64,000 nucleotides of DNA from Reticulascus tulasneorum (taxonomy: Eukaryota > Ascomycota > Sordariomycetes > Glomerellales > Reticulascaceae), in the NCBI GenBank assembly GCA_001557505.1, contig LSAX01000005.1, positions 1,054,001 to 1,118,000 on the forward strand. Reading direction: 5' to 3'. How positions within the stretch are numbered: position 1 is the first letter of the stretch; each line of letters starts with the position of its first letter. The notes below the pieces were generated by a model, which was given only the letters and a program-made list of their open reading frames with translations, ran no database searches and was not told the origin of the DNA. Shown one piece after another: positions 12,639-25,183 of the stretch. The translations under genes and the position numbers were made by a program.

Positions 12639-13079
12639 GTGGCTTGATCTATAGATGCTATGTGCAAGGGTTCGAGGATTCAGCCAGACAACCTGATTTG
12701 CTAGCTAGTCTTTATATGATATCTTGTATCCTAGTTCTCACTTCGGGACCAATGCCAACTTGTCTTAATGTAGACCTAGCTTCATGCTCATCAGTTAGGG
12801 CTTTTGTCGTATGTGCATGAGTGGCCATCATAATCCTTCTTCTATACGGCCGTCGACAGCAAGCAGAACGGAAGCCAGCCCACTGATCGCTCCTGCAAAA
12901 GGAAGGAAGTTAAGAATCGCTTATAGGGTCAAGTGATGACGGATGGAAGGCTGGTTGTTGAGCGAGCGAGCTATTCGTAAGATCTAACAGGGTACGACGG
13001 GCAGCAACAGGTGGCAAGGTAGTTTAAAAGACATTTGTGAAGCCTTTCATTTCATCAACCATGACCAAGGAGACTTTTG
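12639..13079. other. Intergenic, 3' side of the symporter gene
   Basis: This stretch holds the presumed 3' untranslated region and terminator of the symporter gene. I see no other gene. Confidence 0.5.
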
Positions 13080-14241
13080 GCCAAGAAGCTCCCCCGAGAA
13101 ATAAACGGCTACCAGGGCCTCCTATCAAGAACCAGCCATTACAGACTCAATGATGGGGGATGCTGTGAGTCCAAAACCCGCGCGCCAAGTGGCTTGCTGA
13201 CGCGCGGAGCTGGAAATCGGCCTGGCTTATCGCTTGGCGCTTGTTCTAATTGGAATGGACTATCACCACTCAAGCGCCAAGCCGAACCGCCAAGCAACGA
13301 CCTATCGAATTTGCTGGGGCAAAATCTTATTCTCCTCCCGGAGGGGGGTTCACCACAACTTTGCGACGAAAAAACAAGTACCAGATACGCGAGAGCTACA
13401 ACGATAGAGACCCCCTTCAAAGAGCGGTGGACGATTCGACAAGCCTCGCGCAGCAGTCTACTACCTGCTACGAATGTCACTTAGCAGGCGCTTGAACATA
13501 GGCAATCTGATTTTTGGCCTACATCGTCTGTGGCCCTGAAATTTCATTGATTGAGAAGGCTTCCTTGGGCTCACCATTTGCGAATCGATGAACCGTCAGA
13601 CACATCCCTGTCCCGAGCTCTTCTCACCTAGCAGCCAGCCGACAGAGAGATCCTGATCCCACAGGTAATCCGGAATCGGGAATGTGTAGCAAGCACTGTG
13701 CCTAAGACGTGGCCAATTAGCCAAGGCTCACTAGACCGCTAGCCTGGAGCTAGGCATGCAGGCGAACATGGCCATCTAAATGACTTCATTGTAATCTGTA
13801 CAGACACATGATTGAAATGCAATCCTTGAGACTCTTTACGACGCTCCTCCGCCGTCGGCCTTGTACATGTGCAACCGGTTCGGCAGAGCCTATTGATATT
13901 AATCCCGCGGGCAGCCCTCCCACCCGCATCTTATCCCAATGACCAACATTCCAAACTTAAACCTCATTGATTCTCGGCGATTCCGCCAAGCGGGCCAAGA
14001 AAGCCAAGAACATCCCAAATTGGTCCTGTAGCCGTAACCATCCAGCACCGCACTCGTCATGCATTTACTTGACCCCGCGCTTATTCAAAGCAGTGAAATT
14101 CTTCGCTCTTTTGGGGGAGGGGGAAGACGCAAATCGGAGCATGGAACAGTGTGGAGCATGGCAACTATTTTGCTTGGCGGATAGGAATTTCCTGACTCGC
14201 TCTTCATTTATGACTGCCACATGCTCCGCAAAGCTGCCAAG
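13080..14241. promoter_or_regulatory. Upstream region of the Na+ ATPase gene packed with PacC-type sites
   Basis: Eleven exact GCCAAG/CTTGGC hexamers lie at 13080, 13184, 13233, 13276, 13289, 13720, 13985, 13994, 14003, 14173 and 14236, plus one GCCAGG at 13221 (as CCTGGC). About 0.6 exact hexamers are expected by chance in this length. Two tight groups stand out: 13233-13294 and the trio at 13985-14008, whose members are 9 bp apart. ENA-type pumps are known targets of alkaline-pH control in fungi, so strong PacC regulation is the natural reading. Confidence 0.75.
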
Positions 14242-14497
14242 GTTCTCTCACCTTTGCTCTGAAAATATACTCTATCCTCATATGCACACTTCTGAAGGGC
14301 ATCTCTTATGTCCCTTCAAAGGCTGTTGCTTATCGAACTAGAGTTCCTAATCGTCATCATACTACCTACTATCCCGATTTAATAATTGAACATTTCACCC
14401 TGTCTCCTACTGTGCCTTTGCTTGACATATCTTCAACTACTTCTGGTCCTGAGCAATCTTTCTCCGTCTTTCGATCCTTCCAAAATCCTCGCCCGTC

Positions 14498-17400
14498 ATG
14501 GGGAAGGCAAAGGAGCATGCAGCCGAGAATCATGTCTCCGGTCAATCCAACATGCCGATGACGAAGCCGGCCCACGCTCTGTCAGTTCAACAGGTGGTCG
14601 GTGAACTGGGCGCAAATACGCTCCATGGACTCGCGACTATCGAGTCGAAGTCTCGCCTCGAGCAGTTCGGGGCAAATGTTCTCGGCAATGGCGAGGGTGT
14701 TCAACCCATCAAGATTGTCATTGCCCAAATCGCAAATGCCATGACAATGGTAAAAGAAATGCCCCTTTGATAGCCCTCCCGATCCATGCTGAATCCTGTT
14801 GATAGGTTCTCATCCTTGCCATGGCCGTGAGTTTCGGAATCAAGTCTTATATCGAAGGTGGAGTCATCACGGCTGTCATTCTGCTCAACATTATAGTTGG
14901 TTTCTTTCAAGAATACTCGGCCGAGAAAACCATGGATTCTCTTCGTTCTTTGAGTTCACCTACAGCGAGCATTGTACGGGATGGTGAATCCATCGTTGTA
15001 CCATCTGGTGAAATCGTCCCGGGTGATCTCGTCGAGCTCAAAACGGGCGACACGATCCCAGCTGATATTCGGTAAGTTCAAATTTTACTTCGCAGCTCTG
15101 TTGCCAGCTACTTGCTACTGAAATCCAGCTAATATCGACAGGCTCATTGAAGCCGTGAATTTTGAGACCGATGAGGCTCTCCTCACGGGTGAATCACTTC
15201 CAGTTCGAAAGAAAGAAGATGCTGTATTCGATAACGCGACCGGTCCAGGCGATCGGCTTAACATCGCATATAGCTCCTCCGCTGTCACTAAAGGTCGCGC
15301 TAAGGGTATTGTGTTTGCCACTGGTATTCATACCGAAATTGGCGCTATTGCCTCTGCTCTTAACGCAAAAGAGTCTCATCGTCGACCGGTTAAGCGGAAG
15401 CCGGATGGATCTGCAAAACCTCATCGGTATCTGGAAGCATATACCCTGACTGTCACCGATGCTGTTGGCCGGTTCATGGGTGTCAATGTCGGCACGCCTT
15501 TGCAAAGAAAGCTCTCCAAGCTCGCTATGCTGCTGTTTGCAATTGCAATTATTTGCGCAATTATTGTTTTAGGCGCTAATAAATTCGAACCGCAGCAAGA
15601 GGTCATCATTTACGCGGTCGCTACCGGCCTGTCCATGATCCCCGCTAGCTTGGTTGTCGTTTTGACCATTACAATGGCTGCTGGCACCAAAAGAATGGTC
15701 AAGCGTAACGTCATTGTACGAAACCTCAAGTCACTCGAAGCTCTAGGCGCTGTGACCGATATCTGCAGCGATAAGACCGGAACACTCACGCAAGGAAAGA
15801 TGTTGGCTCGTGGTGCTTGGCTTCCCGCCATGGGGACCTACACTGTTGAAAACTCTTCCTCGCCGATCGACCCTACTAGCGGTGATATCAGATTTGACGC
15901 TCGCGCCCCAAGACATCTCAACTTCAAGAAAGGTGGCTTAGCTTGCGGCGCTGTCGCGAAATTCGACCAACTCCTCCGCGACGGCAAGAATTGCCTAGTA
16001 GACTTCTTGCATATTGCATCACTTGCTAACTTGGCAACCATCAACCAAAAGGATGGCAAATGGTATGCTCGTGGTGACCCCACCGAGATAGCTATCCAGG
16101 TTTTTGCTTCTCGATTTGACAAGAATCGTCTCAAATTGACTTCTGGCGAGCAGCCTGAGTGGAGTGACATTGCGGAGTTCCCCTTTGACTCTGACGTAAA
16201 ACGTATGTCGGTCGTCTTCAAGCATAATCCTACGGGGGGACTCTTCGTATACACCAAAGGTGCCGTCGAGCGGGTTATTGATGCCTGTACTAAGTACAGC
16301 CCTCGCGACAATGGCGAGCTTGTTGATGTAACAGCTGACTTTAGAGACGAAATTCTCCGAAACATGGAGATCTTTGCTGGACTTGGTCTTCGTGTACTGG
16401 CACTCGCTAGTAAGCCCTATTCCGGCAACCTAAAGAAAGGCGACGAGGTCAGCCGTTCATCTGTTGAATCCGACTTAGTCTTTCGCGGTCTCATCGGTCT
16501 TTATGATCCACCTCGAGCAGAGTCCGCTCCTGCTGTGAAGCAGTGCCACGAGGCCGGTATCTCCGTCCACATGCTCACTGGTGATCACCCAGAAACAGCA
16601 AAGGCAATCGCTATTGAGGTAGGCATCTTGCCATCACGAATGGAGCGTGTTGCGCGAGATATTGCCGAAGCTATGGTTATGACAGCTGCAAAATTTGATG
16701 CTCTGAGCGACGATGAAGTTGACCATCTTCCTGTTTTGCCACTTGTGATTGCTAGATGCGCCCCTAGCACCAAAGTCCGAATGATTGACGCTTTGCACCG
16801 GCGCGGAAGGTTCTGTGCCATGGTGGGTTATACCCCTTCCGACTTGTAGGTCTTCGATTGCTAACATTTCCTAGACTGGTGATGGTGTCAATGATTCTCC
16901 GTCACTGCGCCGAGCTGACGTTGGGATTGCCATGGGCAAGTCAGGCTCTGATGTTGCTAAGGACGCTTCTGATATTGTGCTAACTGACGATAACTTTGCT
17001 TCCATCGTTGCCGCTATCGAAGAGGGTCGACGTATCTTTGATAACATTCAGAAGTTTATCCTCCACGTTCTTGCTGAGAATATCGCACAAGCCGGAACGC
17101 TTCTCATCGGCCTCGCTTTCAAGGACTCGCGGGGCTTCTCGGTGTTCCCTCTAGCCCCCGTTGAAATAATCTGGATTATCATGGCAACATCTGGTATGCC
17201 CGACATGGGACTCGGATTCGAACGTGCGGTTCCAGATATTCTTCGCCGGCCCCCGCAATCGCTCAAAACCGGCGTTTTCACTCTCGAATTCCTGGTTGAC
17301 ATGGTCTTTTACGGCCTTTGGATCACGGCACTCTGTCTAGCCAGCTTCTCTCTCGTGGTCTTTGGATTTGGAGACGGTAACCTTGGAATAAACTGTAACG

Positions 17401-17909
17401 ATCACTACAGTGACAGCTGCGATACTGTATTCCGCGCTCGAGCCACAACCTTTGCCTGCCTGACCTGGTTCGCGCTCTTCCTTGCCTGGGAGATGGTTGA
17501 TATGCGCCGATCTTTCTTCCGCATGCAACCAGGTTCTAAAAGATATTTTACGCAATGGATAGACGATATCTGGCGGAATAAGTTCCTCTTTTGGGCCATA
17601 ATCATTGGCTTTGTTACCCTGTTTCCCGTCCTCTATATCCCAGTCCTCAATACCGAGGTCTTCAAGCACACAGGCATATCTTGGGAGTGGGGCATTGTAT
17701 TCATCGCTGCAGTACTTTTCTTCTCTGGCGTCGAGGCATGGAAATGGGGCAAGCGAGTCTTCTTCCGTCGCCAGACCCGGAAACGTCTGGGACCGGCATG
17801 GACTGATCTAGATATCGAACAACGCGTCTTTGGAGAATACCTTGGATCAAACTCTCGCAGCAACTCTGACGGCGAGGGAATTTCGGATGTCGAAAAGCAA
17901 GGGGAATGA
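14498..17909 (+). CDS. ENA1: P-type Na+ (K+) exporting ATPase, type IID (ENA type)
   Basis: This plasma-membrane pump uses ATP to expel Na+ (and K+), giving salt and alkali tolerance. The CDS joins 14498-14749, 14806-15071, 15142-16822 and 16875-17909 (1077 aa), the usual ENA length. P-type motifs are complete: LLTGES near residues 186-191, the phosphorylated Asp at about 383 in DKTGTLTQGKM, TGDHPETA, and TGDGVND near 734-740, where the last intron falls just before the motif. The M4 segment reads MIPASLVVVLT, as in fungal type IID rather than Ca2+ pumps. The C-terminal half has about six membrane spans and a short acidic tail. It lies 1.9 kb downstream of the Na+/phosphate symporter on the same strand, with a promoter rich in PacC sites. 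Confidence 0.95.
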
Positions 17910-19102
17910 CTACGCAGGGGCTGGAAGCCCTTGTTTTACCATACGGCCAGTGTGCTTCAACACGCATTTGGCTCGAGACTTGGCCTAGAAGACATATCAA
18001 AGAAGTGGGCACAAACAAAGTGGTGGGGGCCGAGTGTGTTGGGTGATTGGGGCGACAAGGGTGATGGTACTAAACACAATGAGATTTCACTGTCATTACA
18101 TAGTCTGCGGCGAGGAGAACATGCGTCTGTCGGCTTGCTTGGAAGCAGGAACCTACTGTCATTACTGAAGTTATGTGGTATTTTGTCACATTCATTTGAT
18201 ATCTTCCTCACACTTCTGGATTTGTCCTGTGACATGGCTGTTGCCTCTCTGTCCCGTTATGATTGACATTCCCGCGAAAGATCCCACTGATGTCCTGGGG
18301 CTAAAATGACTTTCTTGAATTCCCCGGCGGCGCCATCTACATAGCCCACCTTCTACCGTATGGAGACTTCCTACGTAGCTGCAACGCGTAAGCATTGGCC
18401 GAGGTTGTCCGTTGTTAGCTCTTACTATCGGATCAGACTAGACCACCATTCAGGGATTCGTCACTGATGGAGATGTCAAAGACGAATTTGTTCGACATGT
18501 CTAATATCTTCCAAGGCATGATAATCTTTGCACCAGTACATAAGTATAAGCCTCCACACAGCAAATCATATACAAGCTGCAATAGCTCTGAGTAGACCAA
18601 ATGCACACCCAGAGTTTGTAGTCTAGAAGCGAGCAGGAAGTCTGGACCTTCTCCAACCTCATCCTTCAAAGCTACCTGCTTCTAGATGTAGACGTATGGA
18701 TCGCGGCGTAAACAGTGCGTCCTAGCATATGAGAATCAAGGCCATTACTCCCTACTAAACACGAAAATGATGACAGCGAGCCTTTCCTAAGAGTAGGAAA
18801 TTCTTTGCCAATGGTGAATGGAAATATTCAGATCACGGGAGAGCGTTCGGCAGCGGGAAGGATTGATACAACTTTGTATCGATTTGTCAAGCTTTGTGAA
18901 GGGCAGGCTGGGAAATATTTCCAAATATAAAATATATCGCAGAGAATTGTCTTCAGGGTCCAGTTTGATTCTTACTCTATGTGAGAAACTGGTGGTTCAA
19001 CAAAATGGTGGGAAACGGCATATCTAGCAAGCTACCAGTACATTAGTGGTTCGCTTCACTATTTGAAGTGGGATCCTTGCTTAGTTCTACTGTATTGGGC
19101 AT
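17910..19102. other. Intergenic between convergent genes
   Basis: This 1.2-kb region separates the 3' ends of the Na+ ATPase and protease genes. Both terminators should lie here. A 111-codon open frame at its start lacks any domain and is probably part of the 3' untranslated region. Confidence 0.5.
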
Positions 19103-20558
19103 TCAAGCAGCTCCATTATATGCCACCAGATTGGCAGTTCCAGACGGCAATCCGGCCACTAAGTCCCTCCCGGCTAGCTCCTTGACTTTTGCAGTCGCAT
19201 CTGCCGGACTAGCTAGCCCCATTAACGCCTTCAAGTAAAGCACCAAGCCAGCAACATGTGGCGAAGCCATGGACGTTCCATCTTGCGGTGTCGTGGCGCC
19301 AGCGACGTTTTTGACCGTGTAAATATCCACGCCTGGCGCGAAGATATCCACACCCGCCCCGTAGTTGCTCCAGGATGCACGTGTATATGTCCAGTTGATG
19401 GCTCCGACCGTAATTGCATTCGGTGCGGAGGCAGGCGAGATGTTTGATACGTTGCTGCTGTACTCGTTTCCTGCACCAACGACGGTGAGAATGCCCATTG
19501 AATATGCAGCCTCCACAGCGGAATTGAACGCTTCGTTTCTATTAATGCCTGTTATTTCAAATTAGAACAATGTTTGGGAATAATAGGGTCTTAGAACCCT
19601 GCTACCTGATTGATAAGATTGAACGGCATATGTAGAGCTGGTACCACTTACGTAGACTAATGTTAACTACAGACTTCGCAGCACGACCCGGCGTGTCCGT
19701 GATATTCTTTATGGCCCAGTTATAGCCCTCAATAATAAGCGCTGCAGTGGAGGTTGCCTAATTTCCGTGAGCAAGCAGCATTGCCTCGGTGTGAAGTTCT
19801 TTTCATTCTTACATCCTGTCGAGTGACCTTAACATCTACAATAGTAGCATTCTTGACAACTCCAAAAGATTTAGATCCAATGATTCCAGCAACATTGGTG
19901 CCGTGGCCGAATCCATCGGAGAATGGCAGACTCGGATATGAGGTGTACCCTCGCACTGCACGCCCTTCAAACTCGGCGTGCTCGATAAAGATACCCGTAT
20001 CAATGACATAAGCGTAGGTGCCTGTCCCCGAACTATCATCATAGCTATACTTGCGCCCCAAAATTGTCCCGGCCTCTAACTTCTTGCGAGAAGACAGACT
20101 CGCCAGCCCCCATGGGGCGTTTGAGTCGGTGACGAAGGACGTTATATGGGCTACAGTGTCGTGTTCGACAGCTAAGACCTGGCAGAATCAAATTTAACGA
20201 CATGAAATCTTCAAGTAAGGTGGCTGGCAAGAAAGCGAGTACGAACATCGTGATTTTTCTTGATTTGAGCAATCGTATGGTCATCAAACTCTCCCGCATA
20301 TGCCTTGAATGTACCTATGCTGTATGTCTTCTCCAAACCTATCGTGTTATAGCCATCAAGGCTATCGAGGCTTCGTTTATGAGTATTAGTCACCCAGTTC
20401 AGATGGGCGTCAATTTCAGGGCTGGGGACGCCGGGTTTGATGGTGACTATGTATCGTTTTGGGATGATTTCTCCATTTTGCAGTTGTCCATGTACAAGCG
20501 GAGAAAATATCAGAATTATGGAACTCAGTAAACGAACGAGTCGCAGAAATGCCGCCAT
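19103..20558 (-). CDS. Secreted subtilisin-like serine protease, proteinase K type (S8A)
   Basis: The protein is a secreted endopeptidase made as a preproenzyme. The CDS joins complement 20558-20247, 20178-19813, 19757-19652 and 19548-19103 (409 aa). It has a signal peptide (1 to about 24), an inhibitor I9-type propeptide (about 35-105), then the S8 catalytic domain. The triad is Asp at about 164 (VIDTGI), His at about 196 (GHGTNVAG) and Ser at about 354 (GTSMASPHVAG), with the oxyanion region VVGAGNEY. Length and domain order match fungal alkaline proteases of the proteinase K group. The first intron uses a GTTCGT donor, chosen because it alone restores the frame. There is no C-terminal extension. 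Confidence 0.93.
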
Positions 20559-21417
20559 TTGGTAAGCGGCTTGACCGATGTTGAAAGAAGGCGCGCAAAT
20601 GGGACGAATAAAGCAGAGAGAGCTGTAGCGGTCTCCATTCTATTAGCATGCGCTTCACTTTATACTTCGCAAGCTTCTTGCATGTATGTCTTTCACGAAC
20701 TGCTTTATTGGGTCAAGGGTCGGCCGCTCATGTCCTGGGAATGACTGCCATGCTATCAACCGCCTATCAACCACCTTGACCTCGAGGGACCGAATTTGAT
20801 TGGCTTCGCTATGACGGCGTATTAATGCGCGATGGAGGCTGGACAGACAAAGCAGCTGATTATAGAAGGTGCATGGTGGAATGTGGAAAGCACGCACCAT
20901 GCGTGAAGAAGCTTGGTTGCCCACTTCGATAAACGGCCCCCAACTTTGATGTCTTTTGACACCAAAGTTTTAATATATTCGCCGATGTGGGCTGGCTCCT
21001 TAAGCCAATCCTGGTTCACCATGCATTCTTGGGTTACATCAAGACGGCGCAGTTCCACGGCTAGCCAAGGGAACCGGAACGCAATGGCGTCTGAGGTAGC
21101 ATAAAGTGTGCCTCAATGTACCAGATTGGGTCAAGTTCTCAACGCTGGCAGTATAACTATAGAGCTCGCTGCCTCCGAAGGGTACCATATAGATTTGGGT
21201 TGAAGAATTCACATGTTTCTACGTCCTCATCATTATTAAAGTCAAGTAGTTATCAATGTTCTTGCGGAGTCTAAGCACTCAGACGATTGAATTCTATGTA
21301 TCCGATTCAAAAATGCACTCGTCATGCGATTGGTAATTTCTGTTAGGAAAGAAAAGACGCTTAGGTGTTCAATAGCTCGTCGGGTGAAAGCCGCCTTTCT
21401 TGCCCAACACTTTACAC
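20559..21417. other. Intergenic: protease promoter and permease 3' side
   Basis: A TATAAAG (minus strand, 20658-20664) lies about 100 bp before the protease ATG and is its likely TATA box. The remainder up to the permease stop codon shows no gene. Confidence 0.45.
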
Positions 21418-23342
21418 CTAGTGCGCAAATCTGAAATCCAACCGCTTCGCGCCCTTATCTTTACTGTTTGCGATGTAGTCAATTTGCTGTTCCTTGCTCA
21501 TCGCTTTCCACTTCTTGTCCCTGCTCCGGTTCTTGAGTACATAGTACGTCTTTGCAAACAAGAACAAACCTATGCTCAGCACGTTGACAATAACTAGGGT
21601 CTTGTTGCCTCTCCTGTATTTGGGCAAATCGTCCTTGCGATAGATGTAGGTCGAGCAGATACCGCCAAGCTGCACGGACATATTATACAAAGCAGCTGAA
21701 ATGGAGCGCGAACCGACGTCATTGGAGTTGGTGGAAGTCCATCCGACAAGGATGGCGTGACAGTACGGATAGGACAGGAGTACCACGGTGAGCGCATACG
21801 TGCCCCATGCATTAGAGATGATGTCAGGCCATACTGCCAAAGCTATGATGCAGGGCAATGTCCAGAGAGGCTGAATCATGGAAACCAATGCTCTTTGGTT
21901 GATGCGTTCAGAAAACCAGGTCAGCGCGAGTAAGGTTAGGATGTGAGCAAATGAAGCTGGGATGGTTAAGAGGTTTGTGTTGAAAGTCGAGAACCCGAGA
22001 GAGCGTAGCGTAAGGGTCATGTAAGTTGCAGGCGGATGTTGCGGGATGTAAGCAACAAGACCAATTGCATAGAGCTGTACATTGGTCAGATCAAAATACT
22101 GGTAGGTGGCTTTTATCTGTATGACTCACCGGCCAGAGGTCATAGTCTGCAAGGCCTCGCCAAAGTCGTTTCACAGTAATTGCCTGCCGGTTCATCATAG
22201 AGCCTTTGGCAGGGTCGTCGCGAAGCACTCTGTTGACAAGGATGGCGACCTCGCGGTCGTTAAACCAGCCCTTGGGCCTGAACCATGTCTTGGTCTGGAC
22301 CGCAGATGCTGGCATCATAAAGAAGGATGCGATACCAATTAGCAGCGTAAGTGTCCCTTCTAGCAAGAAGATCCATCTCCACCCGGCAATTCCATTGTGG
22401 TTATGGAGATGGAATATTGCGTAGGCTAGCAAACTTGTCACAATGCTCGTGACCGACAGACTTGTCCAGAAGAAACTCAAGCGGATCGGCAGTTCGCGGC
22501 TGGTATAAAAGTACGATAAGAAGAGCACAAGATCGGGGATAAAGCCTCCCTCGAGCATTCCAAGCAATGAGCGGGTGGCAAGAAAGCCGGGACGGCCCGT
22601 CAATGCGGCTTGGGACATGGCCACAATGGACCACAGACAGATCTGCATTGGAATCCAACGATCGGGACCGAGCTTCTTCGAGATGAGTTGAGAGGGCAGC
22701 TCGGCTAGAAGGAAAGAGACGAGGAAGACCGTGTTCCCGAGATTGAAGTCTAATTTCACAGTATGAGTAACGAGGGATGTAAGAATAAAAGAAGACTACA
22801 CGGAGACATACCGTTGCTATCGAGATGTAGATCCTTGAGAAGGGTTCCAGATACGGCCTGAGACAGATTGCCACGGTCGACTTGTAGAGAAAAGAACATC
22901 ACACAAGCCCAGAGGCAAACTGTGAAGGCATCAGCAGCTGGATTCGTTGAAGGTCGGCGACACACTTACTACGCCAGTCGATTTTTCTCACCAAAGCTCG
23001 CTCCTCCTCCTTGGTCCAGGTGAGATCGGCATCGAAGACAGCTCGGCACTCATACTTGGACTTCTCGTACATTTTTACGTAGAAGTCCCGAATCTCGGGA
23101 TCCTGGAAGATGTTTCCGGCCAGACTGGAGTCCGCTTCGCGGGTGGACACGACAACGCCATCTTTGGTAACGATGTTACCGCTTTTGGTGATAAGCTGAG
23201 CGTCGCTGACAAGGTTTCCCGGAATAACCGTTGGCTTTTCGTCCGAGTTGACAGAGTCGGAGTCGTTGGATGGGGCCGTGGCTGGTACCGAAGCGTTTGT
23301 AATCGGGATGGAAGACATGGCTGCGATGCCAGAAATGAACAA
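21418..23342 (-). CDS. MFS permease, Dal5/Tna1/Soa1 (anion:cation symporter) family
   Basis: This is a plasma-membrane organic-anion/H+ symporter. The CDS joins complement 23342-22970, 22919-22812, 22749-22130 and 22074-21418 (585 aa); an in-frame ATG at 23318 would give 577 aa. A polar N-terminal tail of about 130 residues precedes KIDWR and the first span, as is usual in this family. About 12 membrane spans follow, with family-type features such as the Asp-Arg-Gly-Asn pattern after span 1 and GMLEGGFIPD in span 5. The family includes allantoate, nicotinate, pantothenate and sulfonate (Soa1) carriers, so sequence alone does not fix the substrate. The gene is divergent from a TauD/JLP1-like dioxygenase, which makes sulfonates the best guess. 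Confidence 0.9.
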
Positions 23343-25183
23343 CTCTCGAGGAGCTTCAGGTTATCCTGTCAGTTGTCCTTGAGCTACATAATTAATCGGC
23401 GGGATAAACCTCAAGACTTATAGCTAGGGTAGTATTTCGTGAACTTGACGATAAACCCATGCAAGTATGTCTGAAGGCACACCATAGTGCCAAGGGATTG
23501 CTTGATCGCCCTGGACCCGTCCTTATCATACATCTTTTCCAACCCCACGTCTTGTCGGAGTTGCCAGGTCAGGCTTGAGTTATGGTCTACCGGGTAGAAA
23601 TCATTGCCACTCCGTGAAGCTGATTATTCTTTGCCAGCCAGCGTACCGAGGATCTGGACCCGCAGAACGGGCGTTGATTCAGCGTTCACGCCACTGTTAC
23701 GTAGCAATATTCAATATCTCTCTGCGATCGTGACCCAGACTATAATGATCAAATTACACGTCGACTCGCGACTAGTCCAGTTCTTGAATCCCTGCCAGAG
23801 TGGCAACTCTAGAGTAGAACCACACAGCAGCGAAAACAAGATAAGAAGAAGACTTGGCACGTCCTGTCTCAGAGTAGTAGCTGCTCACATTGTGATGAGA
23901 TTGCTTAGTTAAACGGGTAGGAAAAGATATAACGTCAATCGCTACCTATCTTACAAAAGAAATGCCAATCAATCGCCGGGAAACCTGCAGGCGGTCGTAC
24001 TCTGAGCTCCTTTTGTGGATTCCCCGCCTGATTCCATGGGCCCGTGGTAAGAGGATACCGTTCAACACAATATCCATCTTTTCAATTCTCCGAGATATTC
24101 CCCATCCCGATGTGCTGGTACCCGCTGCCAGAGAATAAGTGGATGTTCTTCGGGGAAGATGACACACGAAAAAAAGGCTATGCAGATAGGTCTGTTGCCG
24201 AAGGCACTAGCCTAGCCCGGATCTATGAACCTGCCAAGGCTGAGAGGCTAGGATGAAAATTCGTGGGGAATGTGGCGTGCCTAACCTCGATCATGATACA
24301 ATCCTCAGGCAATCATGGAAAACTGACCATCCAGATAATCATTTGAAATCCCAGCATCGCGTTGGCTTGCGTGTGGAGTAAGATGGCTTAAGCCCGCTAT
24401 TTCCGGTACGGCTGCCAGTTGCCTTGCATTTCACTGAGGGAAACGGATGAGGTGATTCGGGCTCGGATGACGGACGCCATCAACGCCATCTTCCAGCCTC
24501 GTAATTGGTCGGCGATTCGCAATCACCACCTTCTTTAAAAGAAGACAAGCCGAAAGAATTCCCCTCTGTTAGTGTCCCAGAGAAGAGTGGCCTGATACGC
24601 ATGGTGACCCCCAAGATGGGGCACCGATTCCGATTCGGGGCCGATTGTCACAAGCACGCCTTGTTTGCAACCGCCGACGGAGTTAAACCAGCCTAAGATA
24701 CTGCACTAAGTTTTACCGACAGCAAGATGAAATGTCTTGGAGGCGATATTGGATGTCGACCGCAATCGGGAACGTGTCGCCATCATGCTAGTTGGGCACA
24801 TCATTGATCATTCAGCGCAACCCTGGCGTTGCAGATGGGGCACAGATAACGAAGCAACTACCTATTCAGCAGCGTTCGTCATTTCATCTCGAGATCGCGC
24901 AAGATGGTTTGGCTGTAAGTGATTTGACCATGAAACACCCGCTAAAGTGCCGGCACGGCTCCGAGACGGCCAATTTTGCGTGGCGTTGCGATTCGGACAC
25001 GGAGATGTTTGTTATCCGTAAAGTATAAAACACTTGAGCTCATATAACTATTACGTTGGAAAGAACAGAGTTAGATTTCCCAAACCAGCATTTTCAGTTT
25101 ACAAGTCCGAAACTCCTTGCTCAACGACCATTCAGCAAGTACACGAGCATATTGCCTCCATTCAGCCCAATCTTTGCCAGAGA
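23343..25183. promoter_or_regulatory. Divergent region between permease and dioxygenase
   Basis: This 1.84-kb region separates two divergently transcribed genes and must contain both promoters. TATAAA at 25024-25029 is the likely TATA box of the dioxygenase, 155 bp before its ATG. I searched by eye for the sulfur-regulator consensus ATGRYRYCAT and found no exact copy. No gene is seen. Confidence 0.5.

Noticed and set aside
13077..13495. Several overlapping 80-135 codon frames in the Na+ ATPase upstream region
   Set aside because: They overlap on both strands, carry no domain, and the region is better explained as regulatory DNA with PacC-type sites.
25034..25183. N-terminal extension of the dioxygenase frame
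   Set aside because: The frame is open but has no ATG, and a TATA box lies just before it, so it is probably 5' leader.
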